DNA from: Saccharomyces uvarum
Lineage: Eukaryota > Ascomycota > Saccharomycetes > Saccharomycetales > Saccharomycetaceae
Assembly: GCA_947243795.1 (NCBI GenBank)
Contig: OX365928.1
Span: 124,001-188,000, forward strand
Direction: 5' to 3'
DNA length: 64,000 nt
The notes beneath the pieces are model-generated. The model searched no databases. It was not told the origin of the DNA and saw nothing but the letters and a program-made list of their open reading frames with translations. The position numbers and the translations under genes are program-made. Shown here one piece after another: positions 10,521-21,850 of the stretch (the stretch's first letter is position 1; every line of letters starts with the position of its first letter).

Positions 10521-13500
10521 TTAAAATATAGAATACCAACTATGATCTACCCAAAAACCACCATATTTCATGTTCATCAACACCTGTCTTTTTAAAAGCC
10601 AGTCACATATTTCTGAAATTTCATCGAGCGAAAGTACGTCACGGCATCTAACTTGTAACCTATTTAACGTTATCCCTGGATGAAATTTCACTTCATTAAC
10701 GACCATAGTAACAACCTGCTTCCATATTTTTGGCCTAATGGCCCCAGAACCGTCCACCCATAAACGGGAAAATGGCTTGCCAAGTGGAATCTTGACTATC
10801 AATTTATCCGGTGTGTTCAGTTTTGCTTGAGATTTAGCATATGTAATCAAAGTGGGGGTAAGTGTTCTGATTTCAAATCTTCTCGAAGTATAAGTTAACG
10901 GCCGTACATTCCTCATCATTGGTATTATATCTATACTTAATAGGTCGTTAGAAATCAGATCAATCAATATCCAGGAGGATATGTCAGACGGTTCTTGATC
11001 GATGACAATACCATTTCCCGCTTCCAGCAATTCATTAACCTTAGTCCTATATTGTAAAGCAACTTCGAAGTCTTTGTAGTTTCCTTTACTTTCTAGAACT
11101 TCGGGTAGTGTATTTGTACATTCAAGTCTGGAACCATGGAGGTAGACCTGCTTTTCCTTAGCCATGTCCATAATGACATTATCTATTGACTCCTTTTCGA
11201 CATCTTTCAAAGCTTCTATTTCATTTCTAGCAGTTGATGAATTGTCAATTAAAATTGACCGAATCACTGTACGTATGTAATCGTCACTTCGGATCTTCGT
11301 AGTGTCTCTGAGAGTAAAATTAGAAACCGTTTTTGTGTAAGTTTTTTTCAAAGAGGATATCTCTCTTTGAATCATAGACGACATAGCAAGATCATAGTTA
11401 AAGTGTACCGGTATATCGTCACGAATCAAAGTGAATTTCTTCCTATTCTCCTCATGGCTCTTATAAAGGTAGAGCGATCTCTTTACCTCTTTCTCATCAA
11501 AGGAGGCCCAAATACCGAGCAGTTTAGAAAGATCTAGATTCTCTACATCCTTCAACAAAATCCTTTCACCTTTAATTGCTAAAACAAGCATTTTTTTCCA
11601 CTTGTCTACGTAAGCTCTCCAACCGCTATGGCCCATTCTTACTCTGCGAGCTGTCCATTTCTTTTTCAGATTATCTAGAGAGTTATTAGGAAATAGTTTC
11701 GTTATCTCGTCCCAGCCTATTTCGTTCTTAATACTTTTAGTAATAACAACAGCCCTGATTAAGGCTTGAACGCCTTCTTTAGTGCCAGCATGATATATGG
11801 TCTTGATTGCCTTATTGGTTTCAGTGACCAATGGCGTTTTTCTCGCTAATGACTTTTTGTCTTTGCTCTTACGGTTGTTATCTGATGGAATGGCTAACAT
11901 ACCTCTCTTAGGAGCGGCCTCGCTTAAAACTTTAGATTTAGCATTTTTTTGGCGGTTCTGGAACTTACGAATTCTCTCAACTGACTTCTTGCCTCTATGG
12001 AATCTATTTTTTTCTGTTTGGTCAAAAAAGTATATATCTGTATCATGGATAACATCAGTAAAGGTTGCTTTTCTGCTATCTTTCTCCCTTAAAATATAGC
12101 TTTGAATAACATCCTCTCCGATGCTTGGGAGGAAAATAATTCTTCGCCCTGATACCGACTCTGTTCTTGCACCTAATTTATCATTTTCTACCATTAAATC
12201 GACATCTCCGCGGACAGTTTTTTTATCCAATGTTGTTGAAGAACCCATATATTTGGAAACGCCTTCGTAAAACTGCTCCCTCAAATACGCCACCCCACCA
12301 ATTGCATCCATGACTTTCAAGATGGCTCTCTGCCTCTGTAGCGAACGCAGCGAACCAGCAGAAAAGCCGCCGAAGTTGACGACCTTCCCTTTTACGAAGC
12401 CTTTTCTGCTAGAGCTTGCACTGTCTTCAGTACCTGTCAGGTCCTGCTTGGTGCCAATATGCTGCTCGATCTTAATTCTTTTGGGTGTCGAAACCTTGCT
12501 ACTGTTTTCAGCAACAGAATTATTAGTAGTTTCCTTAACCTGTCTCTTACGCTTATTATTATTCGGAATTTTTTTCAAATTTGGTGGAATCTTCAAGTCA
12601 CCGTGCCAGAAGAATACATCTTGCTGTTCGTTGTTCTTGGTGAATCTAACTGTATTATTCAGTGCAACAAAATTATCTTCATTAAGGGTCTTCAAGTCTA
12701 AATCAGACTTGCTTGGTTCATCAAACCCTTTTGCAACAGAGATTTCATCTTTTGCATTTGTTAATTTTTGAAAGTTTTGAGCTGTAAATAGCCTGAAAAA
12801 CTTCTTCTTTCCCTCAAAATCGTATATACGGAAAAGCCTGAAGTCCCCCGTGTTTTCCTTCTGCTTATCTAGACTTTCTAAGTAATATTCACTTGACTTT
12901 GTAAAAGCTCGCTGAAATTCTTTCCCTGTAATCCGACTAACGACATCCATGGTTGAAATTCCTTTGAGACCAGACTTATCTGCAATGTCATACGCCTGAT
13001 TTTGTAATGGAAAGAATCGATTGAGAAGAACTCTATTTTTTTCGGCATTCTCCTTGTCTTCCATGACTAGACCTTGATTTTGTAATAAATCAGTCGCATT
13101 AAAATTATCCAATCCTTCGACAGATTCCTCATCTTCCAGGCCTGCCTTGTTGTCTGATATAGAATCCTCGTCTGCACTATTACTATCGTACTCAAAGGTG
13201 GGAGAGCCTTTAGAATCTGGAATGTCTTTCACGTATTTCACACATCTGATTTTTATAGCAGGATTTTTTGGGGACACCACAAGCACTTTTTTTAAATACT
13301 CTTTTTCGTCTAACCATGCAATCGCAGCAATAAATGCTTTAGATAGTCTCTTCTCCTTATCAAATTTAAGTTCACGCTTCAGGTCAATTATTTGACGGAT
13401 ACCATTTTTGGATCTCTTTACTACTTCAACAATTGTCGCCAAGTGATCTCTGATGTTAATATAGGGATTATCATCGCCCCCGTCGTGATTAAATTTTTTT

Positions 13501-14099
13501 AGTTTTAACTGTTTCACTACATGACCCTTGTAAATCAATTGTGAACTGGTAAGCAAGTGGTTTATTTTTTTGATACGGCCGGTCACACTTCTAGGATCTT
13601 GGCCAGTCACTTGAGCGAGATCCATAGTGTTGATCCCTTTTTCTCCTGATTTAGCAACTTCAAGAAGAAGCTCAAATGCTGAATTTCCAATAGTTGATTC
13701 CTTTTTAGTGTACCCAGTTAATAATGTCCATAAGCTATCTTCAGTGATTCCAACAGAGTATAACTGATCACTGTCGCTTATAATATCTTTCACATTTTTG
13801 GTAACCATAACATTATCACAATACACTTCAATGTCCTTTTTCATCATTATGCATGAGAGCACAAAGTGTTTAACCTTATCATCAGATAAGTCAAAATATT
13901 TACGAGAGATATCCCATAAGTAGTTTAATGTGATCCCTTTAACAAATTTTAGTTAGTAAAGGCTTTCTTGCACACGGCATGCTTCTCGAATGAGGAAAGC
14001 GATGTAGCGGATATGAAGCGTATACATACTTCCTTTGTTTGAAGCAATTTCGTCAGAGACTATTTTCACCAATTCGTCGGGATAGATCGACGAACCCAT
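10521..14099 (-). CDS. TFC3: TFC3, largest subunit (tau138) of RNA polymerase III factor TFIIIC, spliced
   Basis: The long frame begins without its true N-terminus. The start lies in a small first exon 14099-14030 (ATG, 23 codons plus one base, reading MGSSIYPDELVKIVSDEIAS). A 93-nt intron (14029-13937) with GTATGT donor, TACTAAC branch point (13952-13958) and AG acceptor joins it in frame to 13936-10521. The product is about 1161 residues (1160 in S. cerevisiae). It contains winged-helix-like segments near the N-terminus, a basic central region (KRKRQ) and a conserved C-terminal part. TFIIIC tau138 contacts the B box of tRNA genes and so serves the four tRNA loci in this window. It is the last gene before the centromere. 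Confidence 0.96.
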
Positions 14100-14385
14100 A
14101 TTTCTTGGGCTTTTTGTTTGCTTCAATCAACAGTCTACCTCTTTTTGTCCTACAACAGTAAAAGTGCAATGTTCTTTGTTATTAATTGTTTATTTTTGAC
14201 TTCGCGATTTGAAGCGCACTTCAATAACGTAAAGGAAAAAGCAACCTCAATTGAACACCAAGTGTGAAATTACAAAAATGTTATGATACGTGGTCTGCAG
14301 TAAATTGTACAGTCTTTTACGAATGGGCAACTATGAACTTCTTAATATTAAGGTTCTCACAAGATAAAGAACGTTGAACATCAGG

Positions 14386-14505
14386 GTCACATGATAGGTA
14401 TTTAGAATATATAAATAATATTTTAATCTTTAAAAATAAATACATATTTTCCAATAACATAAACATTTTCATATTTATTTGTTTAAGATTTCCGAACCAA
14501 AAAAG
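14386..14505 (+). other. CEN1: CEN1, point centromere (CDEI-CDEII-CDEIII)
   Basis: CDEI is GTCACATG at 14386-14393, the Cbf1 site. CDEII is 86 bp of very AT-rich DNA (14394-14479), the size expected for Saccharomyces. CDEIII begins TGTTTAAGATTTCCGAACC at 14480 with the essential CCG at 14492-14494, the CBF3 site, followed by an A run. The arrangement and its position between TFC3 and NUP60 match chromosome I. It assembles a single Cse4 nucleosome and kinetochore. Confidence 0.97.
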
Positions 14506-14531
14506 TATTTTGTATTGTCAGAGATTATTGT

Positions 14532-14771
14532 GTGCGCGTTGAAAATGGAAATTGTGGCACCCTATCTAAATTTAATGCTATCAGAAAGAAGAGGAGCAAC
14601 CCTGAAGCTGCTGGATTCATGGTTCTCCACAATGAACTGTCTCGCCACATGCCTAAAAACATCGTTTTTGTTTTGCTATTTATCAAAACTACTACCTCAT
14701 CGGCTATATCTCGTAAGCTCTTCTACAAGATAGCAAAGAAGATTGAAAATATGTTGAGACAGCAAAGTTAA
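14532..14771 (+). other. Open frame next to CEN1, unrecognised, possibly a relic
   Basis: An 80-codon frame with a lysine/arginine-rich, mixed composition (KKRSNPEAAGFMVLHNEL, SSAISRKLFYKIAKKIENML) that looks more protein-like than a random frame. No ATG opens it. The first internal ATG is at 14619, leaving about 50 residues. I know of no annotated gene here in S. cerevisiae. It may be chance or the tail of a decayed gene. The rest of 14506-15063 shows only AT-rich DNA and the NUP60 promoter. Confidence 0.2.
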
Positions 14772-15063
14772 GATAGCATTCGGTTTATCTGTATTGTAAA
14801 AAAACTAGAGTGTAAGCCTTCAAGAAGGTATACAATGCGTACAAGGTCGGTTTCTTATACTTCAACTTGTATCCTTCTAGCTAATTTCTATTTTTCGGGA
14901 GTCTTGTATTCTATTTTTTTAGTTTTTTTTTTTTGGAACATTTTTTCAAAATGTGCAAGAAGCTAGGACTTCATTTACAATAAGAAAGTGTTTATGACAA
15001 CAACACCCAGTCCGTTAATACTCCAACTAAGCTACTCAGTACATACTGTATACTAGATACTTG

Positions 15064-16692
15064 ATGCACCAAAAATCATCCAGAAGAGCCAATTCAAGTA
15101 TACGTATGGCCCCGTACCGAAAACAAATTATCAGTAATGCACGTAATAAACCGGGGCTTCTATCCAAAATCAAAACTTTTTTCAGTCAAATCGATCCAAC
15201 CAAATTAAACGGAGAAACTAAAGTTACTAATGATAGAGTAGGCAATAAGCTTTCTGGAAGAAGAGTCACCAGTATACCCGGAGGATATTTTCAATCGGAC
15301 GCTTTATCAGACTCTAGTTTCCACCGTTCTGAGGCAGCCACTACTCTGCAAGAAGGTAGAAGTTGCTTTGGAAATAATGAGGAACTGTGTGATGAAACCA
15401 ATGAAGCGAACGTCTCCAACGCCAAACTTGCAAATTTCTTCAGTAAAAAAGGTAATGAGCCTTTATCAGAGATTGAAATGGAAGGTGTGATGTCATTATT
15501 ACAAAGATCAAACAAATCAATGATTGCTCCCGAAAGAGAACAGAAACTTTCAGAAAATAGTAATGCCGATCAATCGCTAATTTTAAAAGAAACAGGAAGT
15601 ACACCAATCAACATATCTAATACGCCAACTTTCAATCCAAAATATGATTCTTCAGTCGTTTCAAATGCCTCAATGAATACGACTTTAGGAAACATTGGCT
15701 CAAGAAAATATAGCTTTAACTATTCCAGTCTTCCTTCACCATACAAAACCACCGTTTATCGATACAGCGTAGCAAAAAAGATGCCCGACACAGGCACAGC
15801 AAATACATCCGTTCAGAGCATAGCATCGGTAAGATCAGCAAGAGCTGGTGTCTCAAAGCCAGCTTCTACCAAGAAAATAAGTAATACTGCAGCAGCTTTG
15901 GTTTCTTTACTAGATGAAAAAGATATAAAGAGGAATAACCCTGCTTCACAACTTGCCAATCCATACTCATCATACGTAAGCCAAATACGCAAACATAAGA
16001 AGGGGTCTTCAAATTTTGTAACAGGTCAAGAAATGAGTCAAGAGTCCTCAGTTAAATCTTTATCATCTGAAAAGGTTCTTGAACAAAGTGAAGAATTAGT
16101 AAAACAATCTAACAATACCAAAATCTCACCACCTGCGCAAAATAAGGACTCCTTTGCTAAATACAAGCCTGCGAGATCTTCGTCCTTACGCTCAAACGTT
16201 GTAGTAGCCGAAACATCTCCTGAAAAGAAAGAAACTGTTGCTAAAGCTCCATCCTCCACATTTAACTTTTCTTTCAATGGTGCCAAAAAAGAGGAACCTT
16301 CTAGGGGTGAATACAAAAGTGAGAATGCCCCACGTCCGCTAGCCGAAGAGTTCGTTTTTACCAAGCTACAGACAAAACCACTATTTGAAAAACCGAAATC
16401 TGAAATGACCAAGGTAGACTCTTCTCCGATAGAACCAAACTTCTCAGTAACACCTCAAAAAAATGTATCGAATAGCTTCATTTTCAACAGCGTTCAAAAG
16501 AAGACACCATCGCATTTTTCACAACAAAATGGCGGCGAGCTTGGAACTACTCAGACCACAGTGGGGAAGGATATTTCAATGAAAGAACTCCAAGAATTTG
16601 ATTTCAACATTCCTGTGGCGTCTAAATCACTAGGAAATGGTTCAGTTGATGAAAATAAAGTTGAGGCCTTTAAATCCCTGTATACTTTCTGA
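15064..16692 (+). CDS. NUP60: NUP60, nuclear-basket nucleoporin
   Basis: 542 residues (539 in S. cerevisiae), mostly disordered and Ser/Thr/Lys-rich. A short N-terminal amphipathic segment (KPGLLSKIKTFFSQI, about 27-45) matches the membrane-binding region. A conserved block begins NISNAKLANFFSKK in the family (here NVSNAKLANFFSKK). FxF-type motifs occur near residue 400 (FNFSFN) and near the end (FDFNIP), and the terminus is EAFKSLYTF. Nup60 anchors Mlp1/Nup2 to the pore basket and binds Kap95/Gsp1. The start is the ATG at 15064. The preceding TTG would only add one residue and is not used. The sequence is markedly diverged from S. cerevisiae outside the conserved blocks, as is usual for this gene. 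Confidence 0.95.
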   Translation: MHQKSSRRANSSIRMAPYRKQIISNARNKPGLLSKIKTFFSQIDPTKLNGETKVTNDRVGNKLSGRRVTSIPGGYFQSDALSDSSFHRSEAATTLQEGRSCFGNNEELCDETNEANVSNAKLANFFSKKGNEPLSEIEMEGVMSLLQRSNKSMIAPEREQKLSENSNADQSLILKETGSTPINISNTPTFNPKYDSSVVSNASMNTTLGNIGSRKYSFNYSSLPSPYKTTVYRYSVAKKMPDTGTANTSVQSIASVRSARAGVSKPASTKKISNTAAALVSLLDEKDIKRNNPASQLANPYSSYVSQIRKHKKGSSNFVTGQEMSQESSVKSLSSEKVLEQSEELVKQSNNTKISPPAQNKDSFAKYKPARSSSLRSNVVVAETSPEKKETVAKAPSSTFNFSFNGAKKEEPSRGEYKSENAPRPLAEEFVFTKLQTKPLFEKPKSEMTKVDSSPIEPNFSVTPQKNVSNSFIFNSVQKKTPSHFSQQNGGELGTTQTTVGKDISMKELQEFDFNIPVASKSLGNGSVDENKVEAFKSLYTF

Positions 16693-16879
16693 TGAGGGTT
16701 CTCGCCATGCTATAATCATTATATAATCCAGCTCGATATGTAAGCTTGTGTAAAATACTATTTCAAGATGAATCGTTCAGTATGTATTTTATTTTCCTTT
16801 TTTAGGAAAGAAAGAGATAACTTAAACAGTACTTACAAACTATATATACATAGAAAGATATATAATAATTTACATTTGT

Positions 16880-17539
16880 TCATAAAATCTTTTGTTTAAC
16901 GAAAAATTTACCCAAGTGTTTCATTTGCCAGCCACAGGTAACTGCAAGGACAATCAATTGAATTAAAATCCACCACATAGCACGAGAATTTACAGATTCT
17001 GATGCATCTCTGAAAGTAGCTTCACGATCTCTCATCAATTGCTGTTCCCTTCTGATTTCGCTGATCTTGGAGTTCAAAACGTTAACTTTGGCATGCAAAA
17101 CGTCAATAGTGGTTTTCCCCTTGGAGTCTAACTTTTCATCTGTACCAACTTGGAAATGGACTTCAATCTTGGTTTTAGCCTTAATCAACCAACCGCCAGC
17201 CTCAGGCTGGATGCAAATCTTATGTTCACCTGAATCTAGAGCAATGAAAGTGTAATCACCACTTGCCGAACCCTTTTGATGAACAACTAAATGGTCGTCA
17301 TCAAATGTTTCCTCAATATCGATTACGACACCAAAATCTTGTGCACCAGCATCTCTGTATCCCTTTAAGTCGTCATCATATATTTGTGCTTTATAAGTCC
17401 CTTGAAATAAGGTACCTCTCGATAGTTCCTTATGGAAGCATTTACGCTCACCACCATTAGTATAAAAATAGAACGCAGAAACTTGAGCTGGCAAGACTAG
17501 GCAACAGGCAAAAATCTGCAATAAGGCAGTTAATAACAT
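16880..17539 (-). CDS. ERP1: ERP1, p24-family cargo receptor
   Basis: 219 residues from the ATG at 17537-17539. Signal peptide MLLTALLQIFACCLVLPAQVSA, lumenal GOLD domain with the two family cysteines (RKCFHKEL and HKICIQPE), coiled coil around 150-180 (LNSKISEIRREQQLMRDRE), transmembrane helix near 190-208 and cytosolic tail ending FVKQKIL. It forms the p24 complex with Erp2, Emp24 and Erv25 in COPII vesicles. The open frame extends 20 codons upstream without an ATG; that part is not coding. It is convergent with NUP60 with a 187-bp spacer. Confidence 0.96.
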   Translation of the reverse strand: MLLTALLQIFACCLVLPAQVSAFYFYTNGGERKCFHKELSRGTLFQGTYKAQIYDDDLKGYRDAGAQDFGVVIDIEETFDDDHLVVHQKGSASGDYTFIALDSGEHKICIQPEAGGWLIKAKTKIEVHFQVGTDEKLDSKGKTTIDVLHAKVNVLNSKISEIRREQQLMRDREATFRDASESVNSRAMWWILIQLIVLAVTCGWQMKHLGKFFVKQKIL

Positions 17540-17815
17540 GGTTTCTTGGATGGATTGAGCGCTTTTAAACAATCTCTTTAAGAAGTAAAGAGAGGACAAA
17601 ACAGGATCTGTATGTATGATTTTCTGCTGATGTGTTTTTTATCAGCATATTACGCGATTGTTTTTTTTCACGGTAAAGGAAGAAATCACGTACGAAAATA
17701 TAGTACGTAGTATAGCAGGCCAATGATCATACAGATTCTTTATTAATGGAGCAGCCAAGAAATCACAAGTGAGTTGTTTCACCTGCGTAACGCTTTTGGC
17801 TGCAATCTTTTTACT

Positions 17816-19102
17816 ATGAATATCCTTTTACAGGATCCATTTGCTGTTCTTAAGGAACATCCTGAAAAGCTCACACATACAATTGAGAACCCTTTACGCA
17901 CTGAATGTCTTCAGTTCAGTCCTTGCGGTGACTACCTGGCCCTGGGTTGTGCCAATGGAGCACTTGTTATTTATGACATGGATACATTCCGACCTATTTG
18001 TGTCCCAGGGAATATGCTGGGAGCGCATGTAAGACCAATTACTTCTATCGCATGGTCTCCGGATGGCCGATTTCTGCTTACAAGCTCTAGAGATTGGTTC
18101 ATAAAACTTTGGGATCTTTCCGTACCAAGTAAGCCATTGAAAGAAATTCGTTTTGATTCTCCACTTTGGGGGTGCCAATGGCTGGATGCTAAGAACTGGC
18201 TCTGCGTTGCTACAGTATTTGAGGAATCAGACGCATATGTTATAGATTTTAGTAATGATCCAGTGGCAAGCCTTCTCAGTAAATCTGAGGATATATCATT
18301 AGGTACAACACCCGATCACGGGTATGTTCTTGTATGTACTGTGCATACTAAACATCCAGACATTATTATTACTGGGACATCGAAAGGTTGGCTAAACTTC
18401 TATAAATTCCATTCTATATCTCAATCGGCATGTATTCATTCTCTCAAGATTACGAGCTCGAATATCAAACACGTAATAATTTCTCAGGATGGTGGGAGAT
18501 TGGCTATTAACTGTTCAGATAGGACAATAAGGCAGTATGAAATACACGTTAATAACGAAACCTCCACCGTAGAGCTAAATTTAGAGCATAAGTACCAGGA
18601 TGTAATTAATAAGTTGCAGTGGAACTCTATTCTCTTCAGTAATAACTCAGCTGACTATTTAGTTGCTTCTACTCACGGTTCTTCCGCTCATGAATTATAC
18701 ATCTGGGAAACCACAAGTGGAACGTTAGTGAGAGTTTTAGAAGGTGTAGAAGAGGAGTTGATAGATATCACTTGGGATTTCTATAGCATGAGTATCGTGA
18801 GTAATGGTTTTGAGTCTGGGAATGTGTATATGTGGTCTGTTGTTGTGCCACCAAAATGGAGTGCATTGGCGCCAGACTTTGAAGAAGTGGAGGAAAACGT
18901 GGACTATTTGGAGAAAGAGGACGAGTTCGACGAAGTGGATGAAGCTGAGCAACAGCAGGGGCTCGAAGAAGAGGAAGAAATAACTATAGATCTTCGAACA
19001 AGGGAACAGTATGATGTCAGAGGCAATAACTTACTTGTGGAGCGGTTCACAATCCCCACCGATTATACGCGGATCATAAAGATGCAGTCATCGTCGGGTT
19101 GA
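17816..19102 (+). CDS. SWD1: SWD1, WD40 subunit of the COMPASS (Set1) histone H3K4 methyltransferase
   Basis: 428 residues from the ATG at 17816 (426 in S. cerevisiae). It contains seven-bladed WD40 propeller signatures, for example GAHVRPITSIAWSPDGRFLL with RDWFIKLWDLS and later TSGTLVRVLEG. An acidic tail (EEVEENVDYLEKEDEFDE) precedes the conserved end RTREQYDVRGNNLLVERF. It is the yeast counterpart of RbBP5 and binds the Set1 SET domain region in nuclear COMPASS. The frame is open 14 codons further upstream but only from a TTG, so I keep MNILLQDPF as the start. It is divergent from ERP1 (about 275 bp) and convergent with RFA1. Confidence 0.96.
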   Translation: MNILLQDPFAVLKEHPEKLTHTIENPLRTECLQFSPCGDYLALGCANGALVIYDMDTFRPICVPGNMLGAHVRPITSIAWSPDGRFLLTSSRDWFIKLWDLSVPSKPLKEIRFDSPLWGCQWLDAKNWLCVATVFEESDAYVIDFSNDPVASLLSKSEDISLGTTPDHGYVLVCTVHTKHPDIIITGTSKGWLNFYKFHSISQSACIHSLKITSSNIKHVIISQDGGRLAINCSDRTIRQYEIHVNNETSTVELNLEHKYQDVINKLQWNSILFSNNSADYLVASTHGSSAHELYIWETTSGTLVRVLEGVEEELIDITWDFYSMSIVSNGFESGNVYMWSVVVPPKWSALAPDFEEVEENVDYLEKEDEFDEVDEAEQQQGLEEEEEITIDLRTREQYDVRGNNLLVERFTIPTDYTRIIKMQSSSG

Positions 19103-19633
19103 TTTCAACTTGCTTCTTCGACATTAGTGAGTTTAAATATAGCTTATGCCATCGATCGGGTTCGATTATAGTTGTTGCTCATTATGGAGGTTATTATGCA
19201 TTTTCGCTTTCTTTAGTGTCACGAAAAGTGAGGATAGCGGTATGGCCATACTGATAAAAACAATATCGCGGATGACATTTCATATTAAGCGTAGATAGTT
19301 CTAAAAAATATGCCCCGTGTATTAGAAGTCAGAGCATAGAAAACCTTAAATAGTTAGATGTGATATCACACTATCATTCAGGTTTTTTTCAAGTATCTTG
19401 CTCACTTTTGCATGAATTCTCACGATAATGTCTTTTAGTCACATGTTCTTTTCTTTCCATTTTCGTATACTGTTTCAACATAATTGATGATTGTATAGCT
19501 AGCTATACGTCCATGATATCTCTGAGTAAGTCATTTTTTTTTTTGGTGAGACTCGGAATAGAAATTTGTATTTTTTTTCTTACATTTTTATATGTTACAT
19601 AGACTAAATATTGCTTGATTTGTTCAATGCTCT
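19103..19633. other. Convergent 3' spacer SWD1/RFA1
   Basis: 530 bp, AT-rich, with T runs near 19535 and 19570. No coding frame or element recognised. Confidence 0.6.
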
Positions 19634-21499
19634 TTAAGCCAACAAAGCCTTGGATAATTCGTCTGCCAAATAATCGGCTTCAGCCTTGTGATTCAAACTG
19701 TGTAGGTTAGCAACAGTATATCTAATTCTGCTTTGATCATTGTATGTGTCTTCGCGTGCTCTGATCCTAAAGTCATATTCGTTCATTTGGATGCTTTGAG
19801 TAATTTTCGTAAATTCATTGGGATCCTCCTCTTTCAAAGACATTAAACCATTAGCGTCAACTCCAAGCAATTGTTTAGCTTGGTCATCAAACAAAGTTAG
19901 CCATAGCTGGTTAGTTTCGTCAATGATTGAGATTGTCAATATGTACCTCCAATTTGGGCTTGCATTGTTGGTATCACACTTCTCACACCTCCAGGTACCA
20001 TCAGGTTGTTCCAAGACTTTTTTGTTACAGTTTTCATTAGAACAGGCAGGATATGCGAAATTGTCGACCTTTAAGAAACTAATAGCAGCCTTGACACTGA
20101 AAAAATCACCTTTTTCACTTCTTCCCAAGTTTTCGGCTTGAGCCCTAGCAATATTAATACGTTGAGCAATAAATTTCGTTAAGCCAGCAGCTGATTGACC
20201 GCCCATCCCAGGTTCTTGCTTTAAAGTGGTGAAATTAGCATTACGCCCCTTAGAATCGTACCACCCTTTTAGAGCATATGCTTCAGGAATTTCTGGATTG
20301 GGAATTAAAGTACTTGAAAACCCCATAGATAGAGACTTGCCGCCGAAATCTGTTACTCGGACACCTTTGATGGCGGCAACAGAACCTTCGGGGAGGTTGA
20401 AGTCAAGGGCCTGCTGATTCCACAAACCGACTGAGATAGAAAACCCAGAATCATCGACAACTGTGATATCACGACGATCAAATTTTTTACCAGCTCTGGA
20501 AGTTAGTTCGAAATGTGGATTGATAGTTTGGATAATGCCCAGAACATCCACGTTGGAGTTGACCTCTTGGTTTTGGATGGCATCCAATTTGATGAAGTTG
20601 AAATGAGTCTTTGGAACATTGCTTTCATCAAAACATTCTTCGACAACGGTGTCTCTATCCAAGTTGAGCTCATAAGGATGAGTCAAGTTGGTAAACTGAG
20701 GCTTAGCAGGTTGCAGCTTTGCCTTTGAAACGTAGTATACTTTGCCCTCCTGCAGAATTTCGTTAAACTTAGTAGCGAAATCGTTGAAAGCAGTGGCTCT
20801 GATTTCCCCAGAGGTGTCTAGAAAATTAACATTGAATAATTTCCCATCACCTCTTTGATTGTGCCAGGTTTTGATTTCTCCCTTGTAGGAAACTCTTGCT
20901 TTGATGGTCCAAACGTTTTGGTATGGAGACAATTGTTCAATAGCGAAAATCGGTTTGGATTTTTGAGAGCTAGAGCTTTCATTAGAGAACTTCTTGTCGT
21001 TAGCATTTAGGTTTGAGTTTGAATGCAGCATGTCGGGGACTCCGACATTGCCGGCGTTTGCCTGGTTAGCAGCATTGCCGTTATCGGTTATATCCTCATC
21101 CTTTAAGGTCTCATTTGAATGCTCCGAGAAGTAATTATCCAAAAATGTACTAGCCTGGTTGACCATTTCTGCACGGGATTGGATTAGCTCAAAATCATCA
21201 ACCAAAAGAACGTACTTTTTCCTTTCTCTGACAATGGCAGGTTCAGCAACTATCACGCGAATCATATCGCCCCTTTGCAGCTCCATCGACTGGAATTTGG
21301 ACGCAGCCTGGTTTCTCAAAAGAGCCTTCATGTGGTAAACACCGTCTGAAATCATGATCAAGTTCTTTCTGTTGCTATTGGCACCGTCTGACTTCCTGGT
21401 GTTGTAAACCTGGTAAACGCCACCGGTAGGATTATCGTACCTCTGCTTGTTGGTGAAGATGCTGTGGAAGTCGCCCTTCGAAAGTTGAACGCCGCTCAT
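19634..21499 (-). CDS. RFA1: RFA1, large subunit of replication protein A
   Basis: 621 residues, same length as S. cerevisiae. The N-terminal protein-interaction OB fold comes first, then a linker (about 110-180), then DNA-binding domains A and B (ARVSYKGEIKTWHNQRGDGKLFN region and the IQTINPHFELTSRAGKK region). Domain C has a C4 zinc ribbon (ACSNENCNKK...WRCEKCDTN), and the tail forms the trimer core with Rfa2/Rfa3. It binds single-stranded DNA in replication, repair and recombination. The start is the ATG at 21497-21499 (MSGVQLSKGDFH). Thirteen in-frame upstream codons lack an ATG. Promoter MCB elements indicate G1/S expression. Confidence 0.97.
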   Translation of the reverse strand: MSGVQLSKGDFHSIFTNKQRYDNPTGGVYQVYNTRKSDGANSNRKNLIMISDGVYHMKALLRNQAASKFQSMELQRGDMIRVIVAEPAIVRERKKYVLLVDDFELIQSRAEMVNQASTFLDNYFSEHSNETLKDEDITDNGNAANQANAGNVGVPDMLHSNSNLNANDKKFSNESSSSQKSKPIFAIEQLSPYQNVWTIKARVSYKGEIKTWHNQRGDGKLFNVNFLDTSGEIRATAFNDFATKFNEILQEGKVYYVSKAKLQPAKPQFTNLTHPYELNLDRDTVVEECFDESNVPKTHFNFIKLDAIQNQEVNSNVDVLGIIQTINPHFELTSRAGKKFDRRDITVVDDSGFSISVGLWNQQALDFNLPEGSVAAIKGVRVTDFGGKSLSMGFSSTLIPNPEIPEAYALKGWYDSKGRNANFTTLKQEPGMGGQSAAGLTKFIAQRINIARAQAENLGRSEKGDFFSVKAAISFLKVDNFAYPACSNENCNKKVLEQPDGTWRCEKCDTNNASPNWRYILTISIIDETNQLWLTLFDDQAKQLLGVDANGLMSLKEEDPNEFTKITQSIQMNEYDFRIRAREDTYNDQSRIRYTVANLHSLNHKAEADYLADELSKALLA

Positions 21500-21636
21500 T
21501 TGTTGTAGGTATATTTCTGTTTTGCTTGCTGCTTTCACGTCTGTGGTAAGATGGAGAGTGACTAGCCGTTCTTCTGCTTGATGGTAAGAAGTAGAGGAGA
21601 TAACGTTCGTTCAAATCTTGCTTTATGTTAGTATTC

Positions 21637-21672
21637 ACGCGTCTTTAATCGCTTCGCCCAAATTTGACGCGT
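21637..21672. promoter_or_regulatory. Two MluI cell-cycle boxes between RFA1 and SEN34
   Basis: ACGCGT at 21637-21642 and again at 21667-21672, spaced 24 bp. MCB elements bind MBF (Mbp1/Swi6) and drive late-G1 transcription; they are expected upstream of RFA1, whose ATG is about 140 bp away. They also lie upstream of divergent SEN34. Confidence 0.9.
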
Positions 21673-21850
21673 GATTTTTTTTCAACCAAAGAGATGTTTC
21701 TACTGAACAGTGAAGTAGAGGAAAGGAGAAGAAGTAGTAGGGAACCTGTTTGAATCGGGATCGACGCTGCCACATATGACTGAGGAAGACGGTAGACGCA
21801 TAGCGATCACTATATATGCGAAAGAAGGTGCTGAAGCTGAGGAGGTGCTG

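Noticed and set aside
17540-17599. N-terminal extension of ERP1
   Set aside because: It has no ATG and would bury the signal peptide inside the protein.
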